A model generated the notes under the pieces. The model was given only the letters and a program-made list of their open reading frames with translations. It was not told the DNA's origin and did not search any database. 64,000 nucleotides of DNA from assembly GCA_027563935.2 (NCBI GenBank), contig CM050454.1, forward strand, positions 48,884,596 through 48,948,595, written 5' to 3'. This DNA comes from Costus lasius. Taxonomy: Eukaryota; Streptophyta; Magnoliopsida; Zingiberales; Costaceae. Numbering within the stretch: the stretch's first letter is position 1; each line of letters opens with the position of its first letter. Shown here piece by piece: positions 24,037 to 35,918 of the stretch. The position numbers and the translations under genes are program-made.

Positions 24037-25847
24037 GGTGTTCGTTGCTGCAGGAATCTACAACAATGCAAGAACAGCAAGGTCAGTATCAATGTAAAGA
24101 ATCAATCAGGACTTAAGAATGATTCTTTTTCTCACTATTTTATCTGGCTGAAAAATCCAGCAAAACAGCCCGAAAGAGTAGAACTCTTTTAGTGAGATGG
24201 GATCCAGATTTCATACTTGGTCTCCGCGTCCCGCTCAGGCGAGATAAGATGCACAGAGAGTACAAGCACTAATCTCTGGTAGGCAGTCCTTGCCAATCGC
24301 CAACCCGTGCGATTCCCCTTCATCTGGGCGATCCAGCAGACTGTGCCAACTGAGTTGGTACAACACAATCTCTGATCCCACAGATGGCTGCCTCCATGTG
24401 CTACCATATGCGCCACATATGTAGCCTACATGGCCAAGCTGACCCGACCTACACCCTGGACCACCACGTGCTATGCTGAGCAACGAGAAGCGATAAATCC
24501 CTTCTCTGTAACACGCAGGTGAAATCACACACCGTCTGAAGATAGATGGACGTGCCCACTGAGTGGGTACAACACGGCTCCAACGATAATCAGAACAGTG
24601 AGGTTTCGCGTCAGAAGGCTTACGAGCTTGATATTTAATCGTTGGATTTTAACGGTCTTTTATCTTCTTCACTATCATGCAATTCCTATGGTGATAGCAG
24701 AAGATAAACTAATCATGCAATTCTAATATTAAATAATAAAAGAAAGCATGGATCTTATGTGGTAAAAGCCCATAGCTTAAGTAAGACCTTAAATAAACTT
24801 AAGTCTTCACTTGCTTTTCTTCATGGGACTTTTGCTGCTCATCTAGCCCAACCCAGGGCCCAAGCGCCATCTGCAGCTCTGGTGCGCCCACCAGGAATAT
24901 GCGCCAGGTCCTAGGGACGAACCCTAGACCTCCCACCTGGTCTAGCCACTGCTGCATGCGCCTCTGCCAAGTGTGCTCAGTGCTCTTGTCTGATTAATTT
25001 ACATATTAATCTATCTAGACAAGATTGACTCGCAGGTCAATTACATTTTATAAATTAAATGCAATGTGATTCGCAGATCACAAAATAAAATTTAATTTAC
25101 AAAATTTACCAGGCACGCAGGCCCCAGCACAGCACACATTTAACATGGGCAGCCCACATAAGATTAAATAAACAGGCAATATGGCATCAAACATCAGCAT
25201 GTGATCCAATAAGAAAACAAAATTTCGAAAACCGCATTGGCATCAATTTTAATTTTCTTATATGCCCCCACAACCTTACAACGGTACAATAATAGGGATC
25301 CACTCATCCAATCTAGTCAGATCCTGTGCCCTTGCATGCACCAAGTCCTAACTGACTTGAGTCAACCCAGTGGTCAACTATGCATGCACCAAGGGCTGAA
25401 CAACCACAATGAGGTCTGGCAAACGGGTGTGAGCCCGGGCCTAACTCATGTGCGTTCAACAGACGTCTCAACCAGACATCGCTACACACCTATGATGCAG
25501 CCGACCTATAGCCACCTCTTGCTTGCGCAAGGGTGCTATCTGGTCGACCCATCTAGGCTGTCAGATGGTCTGATCAGACTAGTTGGATCTAACCTAGAGG
25601 ATGACTTCAACCCTACTAACCCGTCTAAGGGTTTATAGTAGGCGCTTAGTCTAATGATAGGCGCGCAAGTGATATTCTTTTGATAAAACATCAACAACAA
25701 AGATCACAAAGATGCGCCTAGTGTGAAACATGCGCAAACATAAATCATGTGTAATCATATTCGCATGTAAGCTATAGATCTAAGCATGTTTTGCAAACAA
25801 GGATCACAATATGGCATTAAGCAATCATATGCATAGATATAAACCGG
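24037..25847 (-). other. 5' leader of Copia E
   Basis: Long untranslated leader shared with F (32828-34652) and G. It has short A/T-rich phrases separated by 'CTGCGAGTCAATTGAC'-like blocks, and a tRNA-T-arm-like segment near 24896-24985 (GGGTTCGTCCC on the minus strand). I see no credible coding frame. Confidence 0.75.
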
Positions 25848-25859
25848 CCTCTGATACCA
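25848..25859 (-). other. Primer-binding site of Copia E
   Basis: The minus strand reads TGGTATCAGAGG, two bases inside the 5' LTR. It is one base from the canonical initiator tRNA-Met site. Confidence 0.85.
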
Positions 25860-25861
25860 AT

Positions 25862-27552
25862 TGGAGGAACCCCTTTCAAGAGGGGGGCGAAAACCCTATT
25901 AGGGTGGCGCATAAAATTTTGCAAGCGGAAGAAGGGCTTTCATAGATCTTTCTATCGCATATGATCAACTTAGATAGATATGAGAAGGATCCATACCGTC
26001 GCCATCTCTTGGATGGTGTCTTGGAAGAAGAAAGCAAAAGAGATCTCCTCCAAAGGTTGTCGCACACAAGAGGAAGAAGGCCTACTTCTTTGGGGCGATT
26101 TGTGCTAGCAATGCTCCAAAGCTTCCTTGATCGTTTGAGGGATGATTTGATGAAAACTTGGCCGAATCCTCTTGACGTCAACCTTCACGCCGCAAGCCGT
26201 GAGTCGTCCAATGCCAAGAGCGAATTAGCGAGAGGAATAGAGAGGAGGCGTTTCAAGTGAACGTGGAAACGTTCCCACTTTGAAAACCGAAAGTTCCCAA
26301 AATAGCAAGCCTTGATTACATGCGTTATGCATTCACCAAGTGAACCATGCGCAACTCTCTTCACCCACCTGAACCTTGCGCTCAACTCATGAGCCGGTTC
26401 AAGATGTTTGGTTCAATGACCAAACCAAATCAGCCCAAACATTAAGTCTAGATCGAATTAGACCCTAAGGTCCTAGATCTGACCATTCATCTCCAGATTC
26501 TTCTGATCTGATCGATCTAGCATCAACACTCTCGATTGAAGCTTACCGATCTCAAGCCCTAATCAATCAAACATGATCAGACCAGATCTCACTTACAATC
26601 AGAGTTTAAATCCCTTTAAATTGAACCGAAACAATTCAGTCCACACGATCTGACTTAAGTAAGCCATATCATCAAATTGTGCGACCCTGAGGGTTTCCTT
26701 TAAATGTCGGTAACGATAACTTACGTTATCACGATCAGTGAGGGGTATCTAGTAACACATCACTGTCTCCCGATATAAAGGAAAGAGTCTTCCAAGACTA
26801 CACCCAAAACACAGCTCAAGTGTGAATCCTTTTCACTAGGCATACATATTTCCTTTGCCACTGGATGTTCTTATTGGACAAGCGTGTCAAGCTTGTAGCT
26901 CCAATATGATGAGCATGATTAGATCAGATGAACACAGTCACCTGGGTATGGCCATACACTTTCTCAATCATCTCAGCCGGGGGGGCCCCTTTAGAACACC
27001 ACACTCCTTAAACAAGGAGACGGCAATCCTATGTCTATCACTAGTGCCCTAACCTGACTCAAGCTCACCATCCAAGATAGTCTATAACCATTATGTTTCA
27101 AATGATATTGAACTACCTTAAAACAATGACAATCATCATTTAGAAACACAAGTGATCTCAAGTCAGAGGAGATGTGCCACTTGTAGCAAACAAGGATTAT
27201 TCACATTGTGACAAGCAATTGAATATCCTAGTAGGGTCTGTCCAGTACATCCAATGTACCCATGAGTCTACATCTTATTCCATGCTTGAAGCATCCTATA
27301 AGATTAGAACACATATTAGTCTCAAGCATATCAAGGCTGTCTCAAGTTCACCAAGATATCTCGACTAAGGACTTAACTGCATGTCAGCCTAGCTGAACAA
27401 CTTTGAGACATTATTCAGAAGAACATATATTGCAGCAGACAATGTAGCTTAACTGAATAACAACCATGCCTTTATAAACATAACAGTTTATTACATGATA
27501 CTGTTACAATCCCAAAGGCCTCAAACATTAGCCTTAAGGGCATACCCCAACA
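25862..27552 (-). repeat. 5' LTR of Copia E
   Basis: 1,691 bp, partner of 18441-20131. It is adjacent to the primer site on one side and to the ATTAC duplication on the other. Confidence 0.95.
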
Positions 27553-28479
27553 ATTACAGCCCGTAATTTTTGTATGAACAGTGCAGGCATCCCTTCTTTC
27601 TTTGATTTCTCCTCTAATCGATCTCTTTTCGCTCTGAGACATCTGGGATATGTTCTCCTCTTCCAGGCATAGCTTTTCCTCAAAATTCATGGTCGGTGAT
27701 GCTATGTACACTTCGCGGTGGTGAACCCTAGGGCGGCAGTGAAGATGGCGATTTCTCTCTGAGTGGTTAATCAAAATTAGGGCTTTCGGTTTGCTGATCC
27801 CGCCCTTGTTCTCCCCCGTATTTCCTTCATACGGATCTTGAATTGGTGGTCCAAATCGTCCGCAATCCTCCTTGCAAAATTGGGCTTCAATAAGATTAGG
27901 AAAATCGGCTTTCTGGAATACAATTACGGCTGTAATTTCCATTATGATAGTGCCGTAATGTGTTCTGGTCAAAATTCTGGAATAATTACGTGCCATAAAA
28001 ACAATCATAGCAGTACCATGATCGTGCAAACCCTTATGGAAAGAAATCACCCAAAATTATAGCCCGTAATTTTCGTTATGGCAGTGCCATAATATCTGCA
28101 AATCTTTCTAGATAGAAATTGACCAAAATTACGGCGATCCAATAGATTACGATAGTGCCATGGTTTATTCTATAGGTTCGGTAAAACCACGGTACCGTAA
28201 TATTCATTACGGTCCTACCGTAATTTGGTCTGAAGCTTTGATTTACGTGAAATTTGATATGTAATCTTCTCTTGGTGATGGAAATTTGTCTATGCACTTG
28301 AATTGCTTGAAAACACCTTAAAATGATGTCTTTTTACCTGAAAATGATCAAAAACTATAAATGGTGTAGATTCTACAATATTTGCTAAATAAGGCATGAA
28401 AATAAGCAAAAGAGCATGAATATGACACAAAAAGACCTATCAAATGACACAAAAAATACTATGAATTTTCGTGTCATCA
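27553..28479 (-). repeat. 5' LTR of element D, 5' portion
   Basis: Continuation of D's LTR beyond E, beginning with the duplicated ATTAC and ending at 28479. On the minus strand the LTR starts TGATGACACGAAAATTC, matching the start of the Athila solo LTR at 61755 (TGATGACACCAAAAT). The two halves total about 1.8 kb, close to the 1,900-bp solo LTR. It holds scattered short palindromes of the form ACGGYANTRCCGTAA. Confidence 0.85.
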
Positions 28480-29577
28480 TCTGGCTTGGGGTTGGCGACA
28501 AGCTGTATGTGCCAATTCGCTCTTACACACATGGTGGTGCGCTCAGGGTTTGGCAGTGGGAGGGAGAACTGGCTTCCCATGAATGTGAGGTAATAGGAAT
28601 CACCCTGGCATATAATAAGCTTCATGGAAATGCACGACTCAATCTCGAGCTAGTTGTTTCCATTCGCTTCCATAGTACCGTAGGGAATAACCCCTACGGA
28701 GACAGCCAGAGGAGTGATCAACCCTCCCATGACGATCGCCCCCTTGCGAGAGTGGGCGACGTGACTAAATTGCTTTGCCAAGTAGTATCCCAAGTCGACC
28801 CTGAAATAATGGAGCATACACCATAAGTAAAATAACTCGGACTAGCGCACCATTCCATCACTCTCCCCGTAGCCGAAAATGGTGTGAGCAAGGACGCGAT
28901 GGACATGTCAAATAGCCGGGTTGCAAATGCTGCACGCTCGAGCGACACGTGCCGAATAGATGTCTTCATTAGTAATGGCTCCCCATAACCCCTGCTCAGT
29001 GTACTCTACTGGTATCTTGAGTGTGCAAGGCTCCGAGAAGCCATAGATGCCACACAATTGTGAGAGGGCGAGGGAGTGCTCAATGTTGCCCTTTTCAGAA
29101 TGTGAGACGGATGGGGTCCTAATTGAGAATAGTGTCGGCCTTCACGTCAATAGAACTGAATAATTCAAGTGTGACCCCAATGTATGTGGGGTGTGCCATC
29201 CGTAGGAATTGGTCCCAACCGATGTTTGAATACATGAACTCCACGTCCTCGAGTAGCCCAAGCATGCTCAACATCCCTCGGTCGAGGTAACGGGTGTTGA
29301 TCACCTTCCGTTGGAGGAGCAAGTTGTATTGCTCTTTCTGCTCTGCGTTGCAGAAGATGATGCCGAACTCGTTAAGCATTGGAGTAGGTGCTTGCGACTA
29401 ATGGGAAGAAGATGCTTACTTGCCTGGAGGAGGTGGCGCTAGTTCATGACTGTGATGCCGAGGCTGAGAAGGGTTCGAAGGAGGCAAAGGAGTGTACTCG
29501 TCGTTGTTAGATGATGAGTCGAAGATGGGCTGAGGATCGCGGCGATGGGACAACAATGCCTTCCTTTACGGTGCCAT
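28480..29577 (-). pseudogene. Athila ORF1-like protein, degenerate
   Basis: Minus strand. A plausible start at 29577 (ATG GCA CCG then TAA) is stopped at codon 4. Farther in, 29379-29119 reads NEFGIIFCNAEQKEQYNLLL, then NTRYLDRGML, DDV-like EDVEFMYSNIGWDQFLRMAHPTY and LELFSS. This matches my knowledge of the plant 'ATHILA ORF-1/putative plant transposon' domain. Later pieces in shifted frames include VHRVLAHTIFGYGESDGMV, ELFYLWCMLH, GGLITPLAVSVGV and FSLPLPNPERT. The last block ends at 28480, where D's LTR begins. It is non-functional. The family's molecular role is not settled. Confidence 0.75.
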
Positions 29578-30568
29578 GGTAGATCAGGGGAACTCGTTAG
29601 GGGTCCTTGGTGGAGTTGCAGAGAAGAAATAGGCTGGTTGGAAGAAGCTGTAGAGACTAGCAACGAAACGAAGAGAAGGCAGCGGAAAAACTCTCGTCTA
29701 GAACAAAATCAGAGATTTGTCGTGAATCAGAGGTGATGTAGACGTAAACCTTGGGAGAAACTTACATATGGGTAGCAGAAATCATCTTTGAGTGCTGAGG
29801 AGAAGAGATCTCAACGGGAGGGACAGGGTACTAGCATAGAAGGTCGGTGGCACGCAGGTTTGGGGGAAATACTACCCATGCACATCCTTAAATATGGGTG
29901 ATTAATAATCAAAAGCATAGATGAACCTCGTGGGGTTCACCTACCCATGAAGCTATCTAGGAAATTCGGCTCTGTCAAAAATACGGGTGAATCCCATGGG
30001 GTTCACCTAGCAGTGAAGTCCTCAGGATGGTTTTGCACATTCAGAAATACGGGTGAACCCCATGGTGTTCATCTAGCCGAGAAGCTTTCTGGAAAAAGAT
30101 GAACATCCCAAATTGTTATACTCCATCTAGGAATGCCGAATCCACTCTGTTGCCGTAAATTTTTTTATGAAAACCCAATGTATCAGTACCCACAGTAGAC
30201 TTCACGGGTGAACCCCATGGGGTTCACCTAGCCGTGAAATTCTCTGTACAGCTCAAAAATTTCATCTCGAATACCCCGTTCTCCAGATAGGTTCCTACAG
30301 CACAAAAAGGATGTACAATCAGCAAAAATCCTCATATTACTACCAAAAACTAAACAAAACTAATAAACTAAGAAGTCTATCTAATAGTAATGGGAAATAA
30401 TGCAACAAGAACTAAATAAGCAAGAACTTGGGTTGCCTCCCAAGAGCACTAGTTTAAGATCAATAGCTCGACCCAAGGAATTATCAAGTCACCAAGTCCG
30501 CGGGGTCTAAAAGGGTAAGGACAACCCCTTTCTCGACCCGCTCATCTTCGAAGTAAAGCTTGAGTCAA
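29578..30568 (-). other. Athila-type noncoding region with palindrome array
   Basis: No coding frame. It contains the palindrome array (29921-30227) and the phrase 'GGGTTGCCTCCCAAGAGC' (near 30431). From general knowledge this phrase recurs in noncoding parts of Athila/Tat elements. The region between about 30250 and 30420 is A-rich with nothing else I can name. Confidence 0.5.
29921..30227. repeat. 66-bp tandem array built on the palindrome GTGAACCCCATGGGGTTCAC
   Basis: Four copies of a 20-bp palindrome: 29921-29940 (diverged), 29987-30006, 30053-30072 (diverged) and 30208-30227 (perfect). The first three are spaced exactly 66 bp. The fourth is 155 bp on. Flanks 'ACGGGT' and 'CTAGCCGTGAA' are also partly shared and extend the inverted symmetry (CACGG...CCGTG) around the fourth copy. 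Confidence 0.85.
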
Positions 30569-30715
30569 TGTGATGCAGGAGCAAACGGGCCCATGAACAT
30601 ACTTGAGGATGGCCCAACCCCTCCAAAAGACACTTGGGGAGACTCCCTAGGGCCCCAGGAATTTTCCCCAGAATTTACGCCTCAGTTAGAGTTCCCCAGA
30701 CCCCGACACGGCCAG
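30569..30715 (+). repeat. Gypsy pol-tail core repeat, left copy
   Basis: About 147 bp from GTGATGCAGGAGCAAACG to GACACGGCCAGAC. It is strongly similar to the reverse complement of 61371-61518 and more weakly to the pol tail of Gypsy C near 9480-9560. The translated stretch includes PTPPKDTWGDSLGP in the right-hand copy and a close equivalent here. It is interpreted as the last part of a Gypsy polyprotein plus adjacent DNA. Confidence 0.65.
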
Positions 30716-31124
30716 ACAGTGTGATGTAGCGTCTAATAGGAGGGAGGGTCCTTATGCCGTACTCTAGGGTTGTTACACGATGCATGTAAATTAGGAGAGG
30801 GTCGTTAGATGAGGGAAGAAGAAAACACTTCGGAAAGTGCAGGAAAACCGATAGAAAACACGACGAAATAGCAGGCGAAATCGATCGGGCAACACTAATG
30901 CGAATGAGAAGCGACGGCACCCAACTATTTAATGCAACACACTAACCTCGCAGCATTATAAAAAACATTCCTTGCATCTCTCTAGCGCGTTTTAAGCTCA
31001 GCCACGCGGGGGACAGCGAGTGCCCAAGGGTTCAGCTCTCCCGCCTTGAGGGCTGAAACAAACCAAAGAAATAAGAGAACCGACCACGCTCCGACGTGCG
31101 GACTAGCGTGGGTGAAGATGAAAG
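30716..31124. other. Unassigned flank of Copia F
   Basis: No recognisable gene, LTR or repeat. GAAAG at 31120-31124 is the left copy of F's target duplication. The sequence continues at 60245 once F is disregarded. Confidence 0.5.
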
Positions 31125-32813
31125 TGTGGGGGTATGCCCTTAAGGCTAATGTTTGAGGCCTTGGGATTATATCAGTATCATGTATAAACTCTTTGTTTAT
31201 AAAGGCAATGGTTATTATTCAGGTTGTTACATCATCTGCTGCAATATGTATACTTCTGAATAATGTCTCAATGCTGTTCAGCTAGGCTGACATGCAGTTA
31301 AGTCCTTAGTCGAGATATCTTGGTGAACTTGAGACAGCCTTGATATGATTGAGACTAATATGTGTTCTAATCTTATAGGATGCTTCGAGCATGGAATAAG
31401 ATGTAGACTCATGGGTACATTGGATGTACTGGACAGACCCTACTAGGATATTCAATTGTTTGTCACAATGTGAATAATCCTTGTATGCAAACAAGTGGCA
31501 TATGTCCTTTGACTTGAGATCACTTGTGTTTCTAAATGATGATTGTCATTGTTTTGAGGTAGTTCGATATCATTTGAAACATAATGGTTATAGATTATCT
31601 TGGATAATGATCATGAGTCAGGTTAGGACACTAGTGATAGATATAGGATTGCCGTCTCCTTGATAGGAGTGTGATGTTCTAAAGGGGCCCCCCTGGATGA
31701 GATGATTGAGAAAGTGTATGGCCATACCCAGATGACTATGTTCATCTGATCTAATCATTCTCATCATATTGGAGTTACAGGCTTGACACGCTTGTCCAAT
31801 AAGAACATCCAGTGGCAAAGGAATCAAGTATGCCTAGTGAAGTGGATTCACACTTGTGCTGTGGTTTGGGTGTAGTCTTGGAAGACTCTTTCCTTTATAT
31901 TGGGAGACAGTGATGTGTTGCTAGATACCCCTCGCTGATCGTGATAACGTAAGTTATCGTTACCGACATTTAAAGGAAACCCTTAGGGTCGCACAATTTG
32001 ATGATATGGCTTACTTAAGTCAGATCGTGTGGACTGAATTGTTTTGGTTCAGTTTAAAGGAGTTTAAACTATGATTGTAAGTGAGATATGGTCTGATCAT
32101 GTTTGATTGATTAGGGCTTGAGATCGGTAAGCTTCGATCGAGAGTATTGATGCTAGATCGGTGAGATCAAGAGCATCAAGAGATGAACGGTTAGAACTTG
32201 AACCATTTGGTTCAAAGAGATCTAGACCGTGGTTTAGGCTGATTTGGTTCGATCTTTGAACCAAATGCATTGGACCGAATTGGATTGAACCGGTTCACAC
32301 ATGTGTGATCGCATGGTTCAATATGAAAGCGTTTTGGGCGGTTTGCATTGAGTGGGCGCATGGCTTCATGACTTTCCATATTTGGAAGTCATGTAACGCC
32401 ACATCTCTACACAACGCCTCAACGCATCTTCGGTTCTTGTCTTGTCGCCTATCCACTCTTGCGTTGTCTTGTCTTCACGAAAAGGAGGAAGAAGAGCTTC
32501 ATCGCCCTAGCCGCAAGAGATCTCATCTCCTCCACACAAAGGACTCCTTGAAGCTTTGCTAGCACAAAGACGCCAAGGGAGTAGCCATCTCTCATCTTGT
32601 GTGCGCGACTTTGGAGGAGAGCCAATTCGCCCTCTTGCTTCCAAGGCACCATCCAAGCGATGGCTATGGTATGATCCATTGTTGTTCTACACAAGTCCAT
32701 GAAAGTTAATCATATGACATGCATTCGATCTTAGAAACCCGAATATCCGCTTGCAAAATCATGATATGCGCCCCCTTAGGGTTTCGCCCCCCTTAGATTT
32801 AGGGGATTTTTCA
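31125..32813 (+). repeat. 5' LTR of Copia F
   Basis: 1,689 bp. It starts TGTGGGGGTATGCCC (the family has TGTTGGGG) and ends GGGGATTTTTCA. Its partner is 58558-60239 (1,682 bp). The length difference is explained by an 8-bp deletion near 59548 and one extra C in the C run near 59120. Confidence 0.94.
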
Positions 32814-32815
32814 AT

Positions 32816-32827
32816 TGGTATCAAAGC
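32816..32827 (+). other. Primer-binding site of Copia F, mutated
   Basis: Reads TGGTATCAAAGC, one substitution from TGGTATCAGAGC, two bases after the LTR. Confidence 0.85.
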
Positions 32828-34652
32828 ATGGTTGTTTATGTATGTTCATATGCTTGCTTTGTGATCCTTTGTTGCGCTTGTTTGCATAGATCTAAATTAC
32901 ATGCGAGTTTCCATGATAGTTTTTCATGCCGAAAACAACATGTTGAATGTTTTTATGTTGGCGCATGTATGTTGGCGCATGCATGTTAAAGCATGTTGAA
33001 TGTTTTGATCAAAACTTACATCTTGCGCGCTCCATTAGATCTAAGCAGCGCCTGCTATAAGTCCTTAGACGGGTTGATAGGGTTGATATCATCATCTAGT
33101 TAAGATCCAAATAGTCTGATCAGACCATCCAACAGCCTAGATGGGTCGACCAGATGGCACCTGTGCGCAAGCACGAGGTGGCTATAGGTCGACTGCAGAC
33201 AGGCGTGTAGCGATGTCTGGTTGAGACAACCAGTGAACGCCCATGAGTTAGGCCCGGGGTCACACCCGCTTGCCAGAACTCATGAAGGTTGTTCAGCCCT
33301 TAACGCATGCATGGTTGACCGTTAGGTCGACTCAAGTCAGTTAGGACTTGGTGCATGTAAGGGCAGTGGATCTGACTAGACATGATGAGTGGATCCCTAT
33401 TAATGGACCGTTGTAAGGTTGTAGGGCACATAAGAAAATAAAATTGATGCCAATGGGTTTTCGAAAATTTTATTTCTTGTTATTGGATCACATGTTGGTT
33501 GAATACCATGATGCTTGTTTATTTCATCTTATGTGGGTTGCCCTTTTAATGTGTGCTGTGCTGGGGCCTGCGAGCCTGGATTAAAATTGTAAATTAATTT
33601 TTATTGTGATCTGCGCATCACATGTTATTTAATTTATAAAGTGTAATTGACCTGCGAGTCAATCTTGTCTAGATAGATTAAATTGTAATTTAATCAGACA
33701 AGAGCACAGAGCACACATGGCAGAGGCGCATGCAGCTTGAGGCTTGACTAGGTGGAAGGTCTAGAGTTCGACTCTGGGACAGGCGCATTTACCTGGTGGG
33801 CGCACCTGAGCTGCAGTGGGCGCTTGGGCCCTGGGTTGGGCCAGATGAGAAGGCAAAAGACCCATGAAGAGCTCCAGTGAAGACTTAAGTTAAATTAAGG
33901 TCTTACTTAGGTTTAATGGGCTTTTACCACATAAGATCAGCATGCTTTCTACGTATTGTTTATATAATTAGAACTGCATGATTTAATCTTCTGCTATCGC
34001 CATAGGTTATGCATGATAGTTAAGAAGATAAAAGACCGTTAAAATCCAACGTTAAAATATCAAGCACATAAGCCTTCTGACGCGAAACCTCACTGTTCTG
34101 ACTATCGTTGGGGCTGTGTTGTACCCACTCAGTGGGCACGCCCATCTATCTTCAGACGGTGTGTGATTACACCTGCGTGTTACAGAGAAGGGATTTATCG
34201 CTTCTCGTTGCTCAGCATAGCACGTGGTGGTCCAGGGAGTAGGTCAGGTCAGCTTGACCATGTGAGCTACATACTGAGCATATGTGAGCTATATGGAGGC
34301 AGCCATCTGTGGGGTCAGAGACTGTGTTGTACCAACTCAGTTGGCACAGTCTGCTGGATTGCCCAGATGAAGGGGAATCGCACGGGTTGGCGATTGGCAG
34401 GCATTGCCTACCAGAAATTAGTGCTTGTACTCTCTGTGCATCTTATCTCGCCTGAGCGGGACGCGGAGACCAAGTATGAAATCTGGATCCCATCTCGCTA
34501 AAAGAGTGTTACTCTTTCGGACTGTTTAATGGATTTTTCAGTCAGATAAAATAGTGAGAAAAGAATCTTTCTTAAGTCCTGGATTGATTCTAAACATTGA
34601 TACTGACCTTGCTGTTCTTGCATTGTTGTAGATTACTGCAGCAACGAACACC
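32828..34652 (+). other. 5' leader of Copia F
   Basis: Matches the leaders of E (reverse strand) and G. It includes a segment at 33737-33793 with the tRNA-T-arm-like AGAGTTCGACTCT that is absent at the same place in G (junction 49450/49451). No gene seen. Confidence 0.75.
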
Positions 34653-35918
34653 ACGAATTTCAATATGCGATCCCTACTGGAAAGGGAGAAGTTTGCTGGG
34701 CCAAACTTCTCAGACTGGTACGGACACCTTAAGATTGTTCTTAAGGCAGAGAGGAAACTGTATGTCCTCGAGACGGCTATACCGCCTCAACCCGCTGTGA
34801 ACGCCTCAAGGGCGGTTCGGGATGCATATGAAAAGCATGTCAATGATAGCATTGATGTCGCTTGCCTGATGCTTGCGTCTATGACGCCAGAGCTGCAACG
34901 TCAGCATGAGGATCTGTCTGCTATACAGATTATAGCAAACCTCAAGATGCTGTATGCTGCACAGGCTAGGACTGAACGCTACAATTTGACTAAGCTTTTC
35001 TTTCAGAGCAAACTGGCTGAAGGGAGTCCAGTGGGAGCTCACGTACTCAAGATGATTGGGTACAAGGAGGCTCTAGAGAAACTGGGACATACCATCAATC
35101 AGGAGCTTGCTGTAGACATCATTCTTCAGTCTCTCCCGGCCTCTTTCGATCCGTTCATTATTAATTTTAATATGAACAAGATCGACTGTACCCCGGCAGA
35201 GTTACTTAACATGCTCTTGACTACAGAATTGACTCTAAAGGGAAAGCCTTCAACCTCTGTCTTGATGGTTCCTTCCAAGAACAAGAAGAAGGGGAAGAAG
35301 GGCAAAGCCCCTGTCAAGAATTACAACAAGGCTCTGAAACAAAAGGTTAAGCGGTCGAAGGAATACAGATGTTTCCACTGTGGCCAGCTGGGTCACTGGA
35401 AAAAGGACTGTAAAGCGCTCCAAGGAGACAAGAAGGGAAGCATCACTTCTGGCTCAGGTATTTTTGTGACTGAGGTCATGATATCATCTTCTTCTATTTC
35501 ATGGGTGTTGGACACTGCATGTGGAGTTCACATTTGTTCAAATGTACAGGAACTCAAGAGAAGAAGACAGGTGGGACAGCATGAGGTGAACCTACGAGTT
35601 GGAAACGGGGCACGGGTTGCTGTTGTTGCTGTAGGAGAATATCACATCTCATTACCATCTGGACTTGTATTAGAATTGGACAGTTGTTATTTTGTACCTA
35701 GCATAACGAAAAATATTATCTCTATTCCTGCTCTTGTCTGGAAAGGGTTTTCCTTTGAATGCAATATTTCAAAGTGTGTTATTTCTTATGATAATATTGT
35801 TTATGCTACTGGATCAATTAACAATGGGTTATTCATGTTGGACATGGAATATTCTATACAAAATATTGATAATAAGAAAGCCAAGTATGCTGATGAAAGC
35901 ACCTTGCTATGGCATAGT
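34653..35918 (+). pseudogene. Copia F gag, protease and integrase start (first half)
   Basis: 422 codons aligned to residues 1-422 of E. The start codon has become ACG (34653-34655). The next in-frame ATG is at 34665, within the NMRSLL segment. Gag, an intact zinc knuckle CFHCGQLGHWKKDC and the protease WVLDTACG follow without a stop. The frame is cut after H421-S422 of the integrase zinc region by insertion of G. It resumes at 55917. Confidence 0.9.

Larger units (their letters stand above)
18441..27552 (-). mobile_element. Complete Copia element E (A family) inserted in D's LTR
   Basis: Full-length element of 9,112 bp with two 1,691-bp LTRs. It is flanked by ATTAC at 18436-18440 and 27553-27557. 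Order on the minus strand: 5' LTR (27552-25862), primer site, leader of about 1.8 kb, gag-pol (24036-20152), polypurine tract, 3' LTR (20131-18441). I counted ten substitutions and no indel between its LTRs (about 0.6%), so the insertion is recent. Confidence 0.96.
16332..28479 (-). mobile_element. Athila-type Gypsy element D, 5' part, interrupted by Copia E
   Basis: Minus-strand element. The 5' LTR (28479 to 17567, split by E), tRNA-Asp-like primer site (17543-17560), leader and gag (17263-16332) are present. Pol and the 3' LTR are absent, because gag stops at the B-type LTR. Athila assignment rests on the gag sequence and primer site. The right flank at 28480 falls inside an Athila ORF1-like gene, so D probably inserted there. 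The second target duplication is not visible. Confidence 0.82.

Noticed and set aside
24896..24985. tRNA-derived SINE in the leader of E
   Set aside because: GGGTTCGTCCC resembles a B box, but the would-be A box is too close and there are no SINE tails or duplications.
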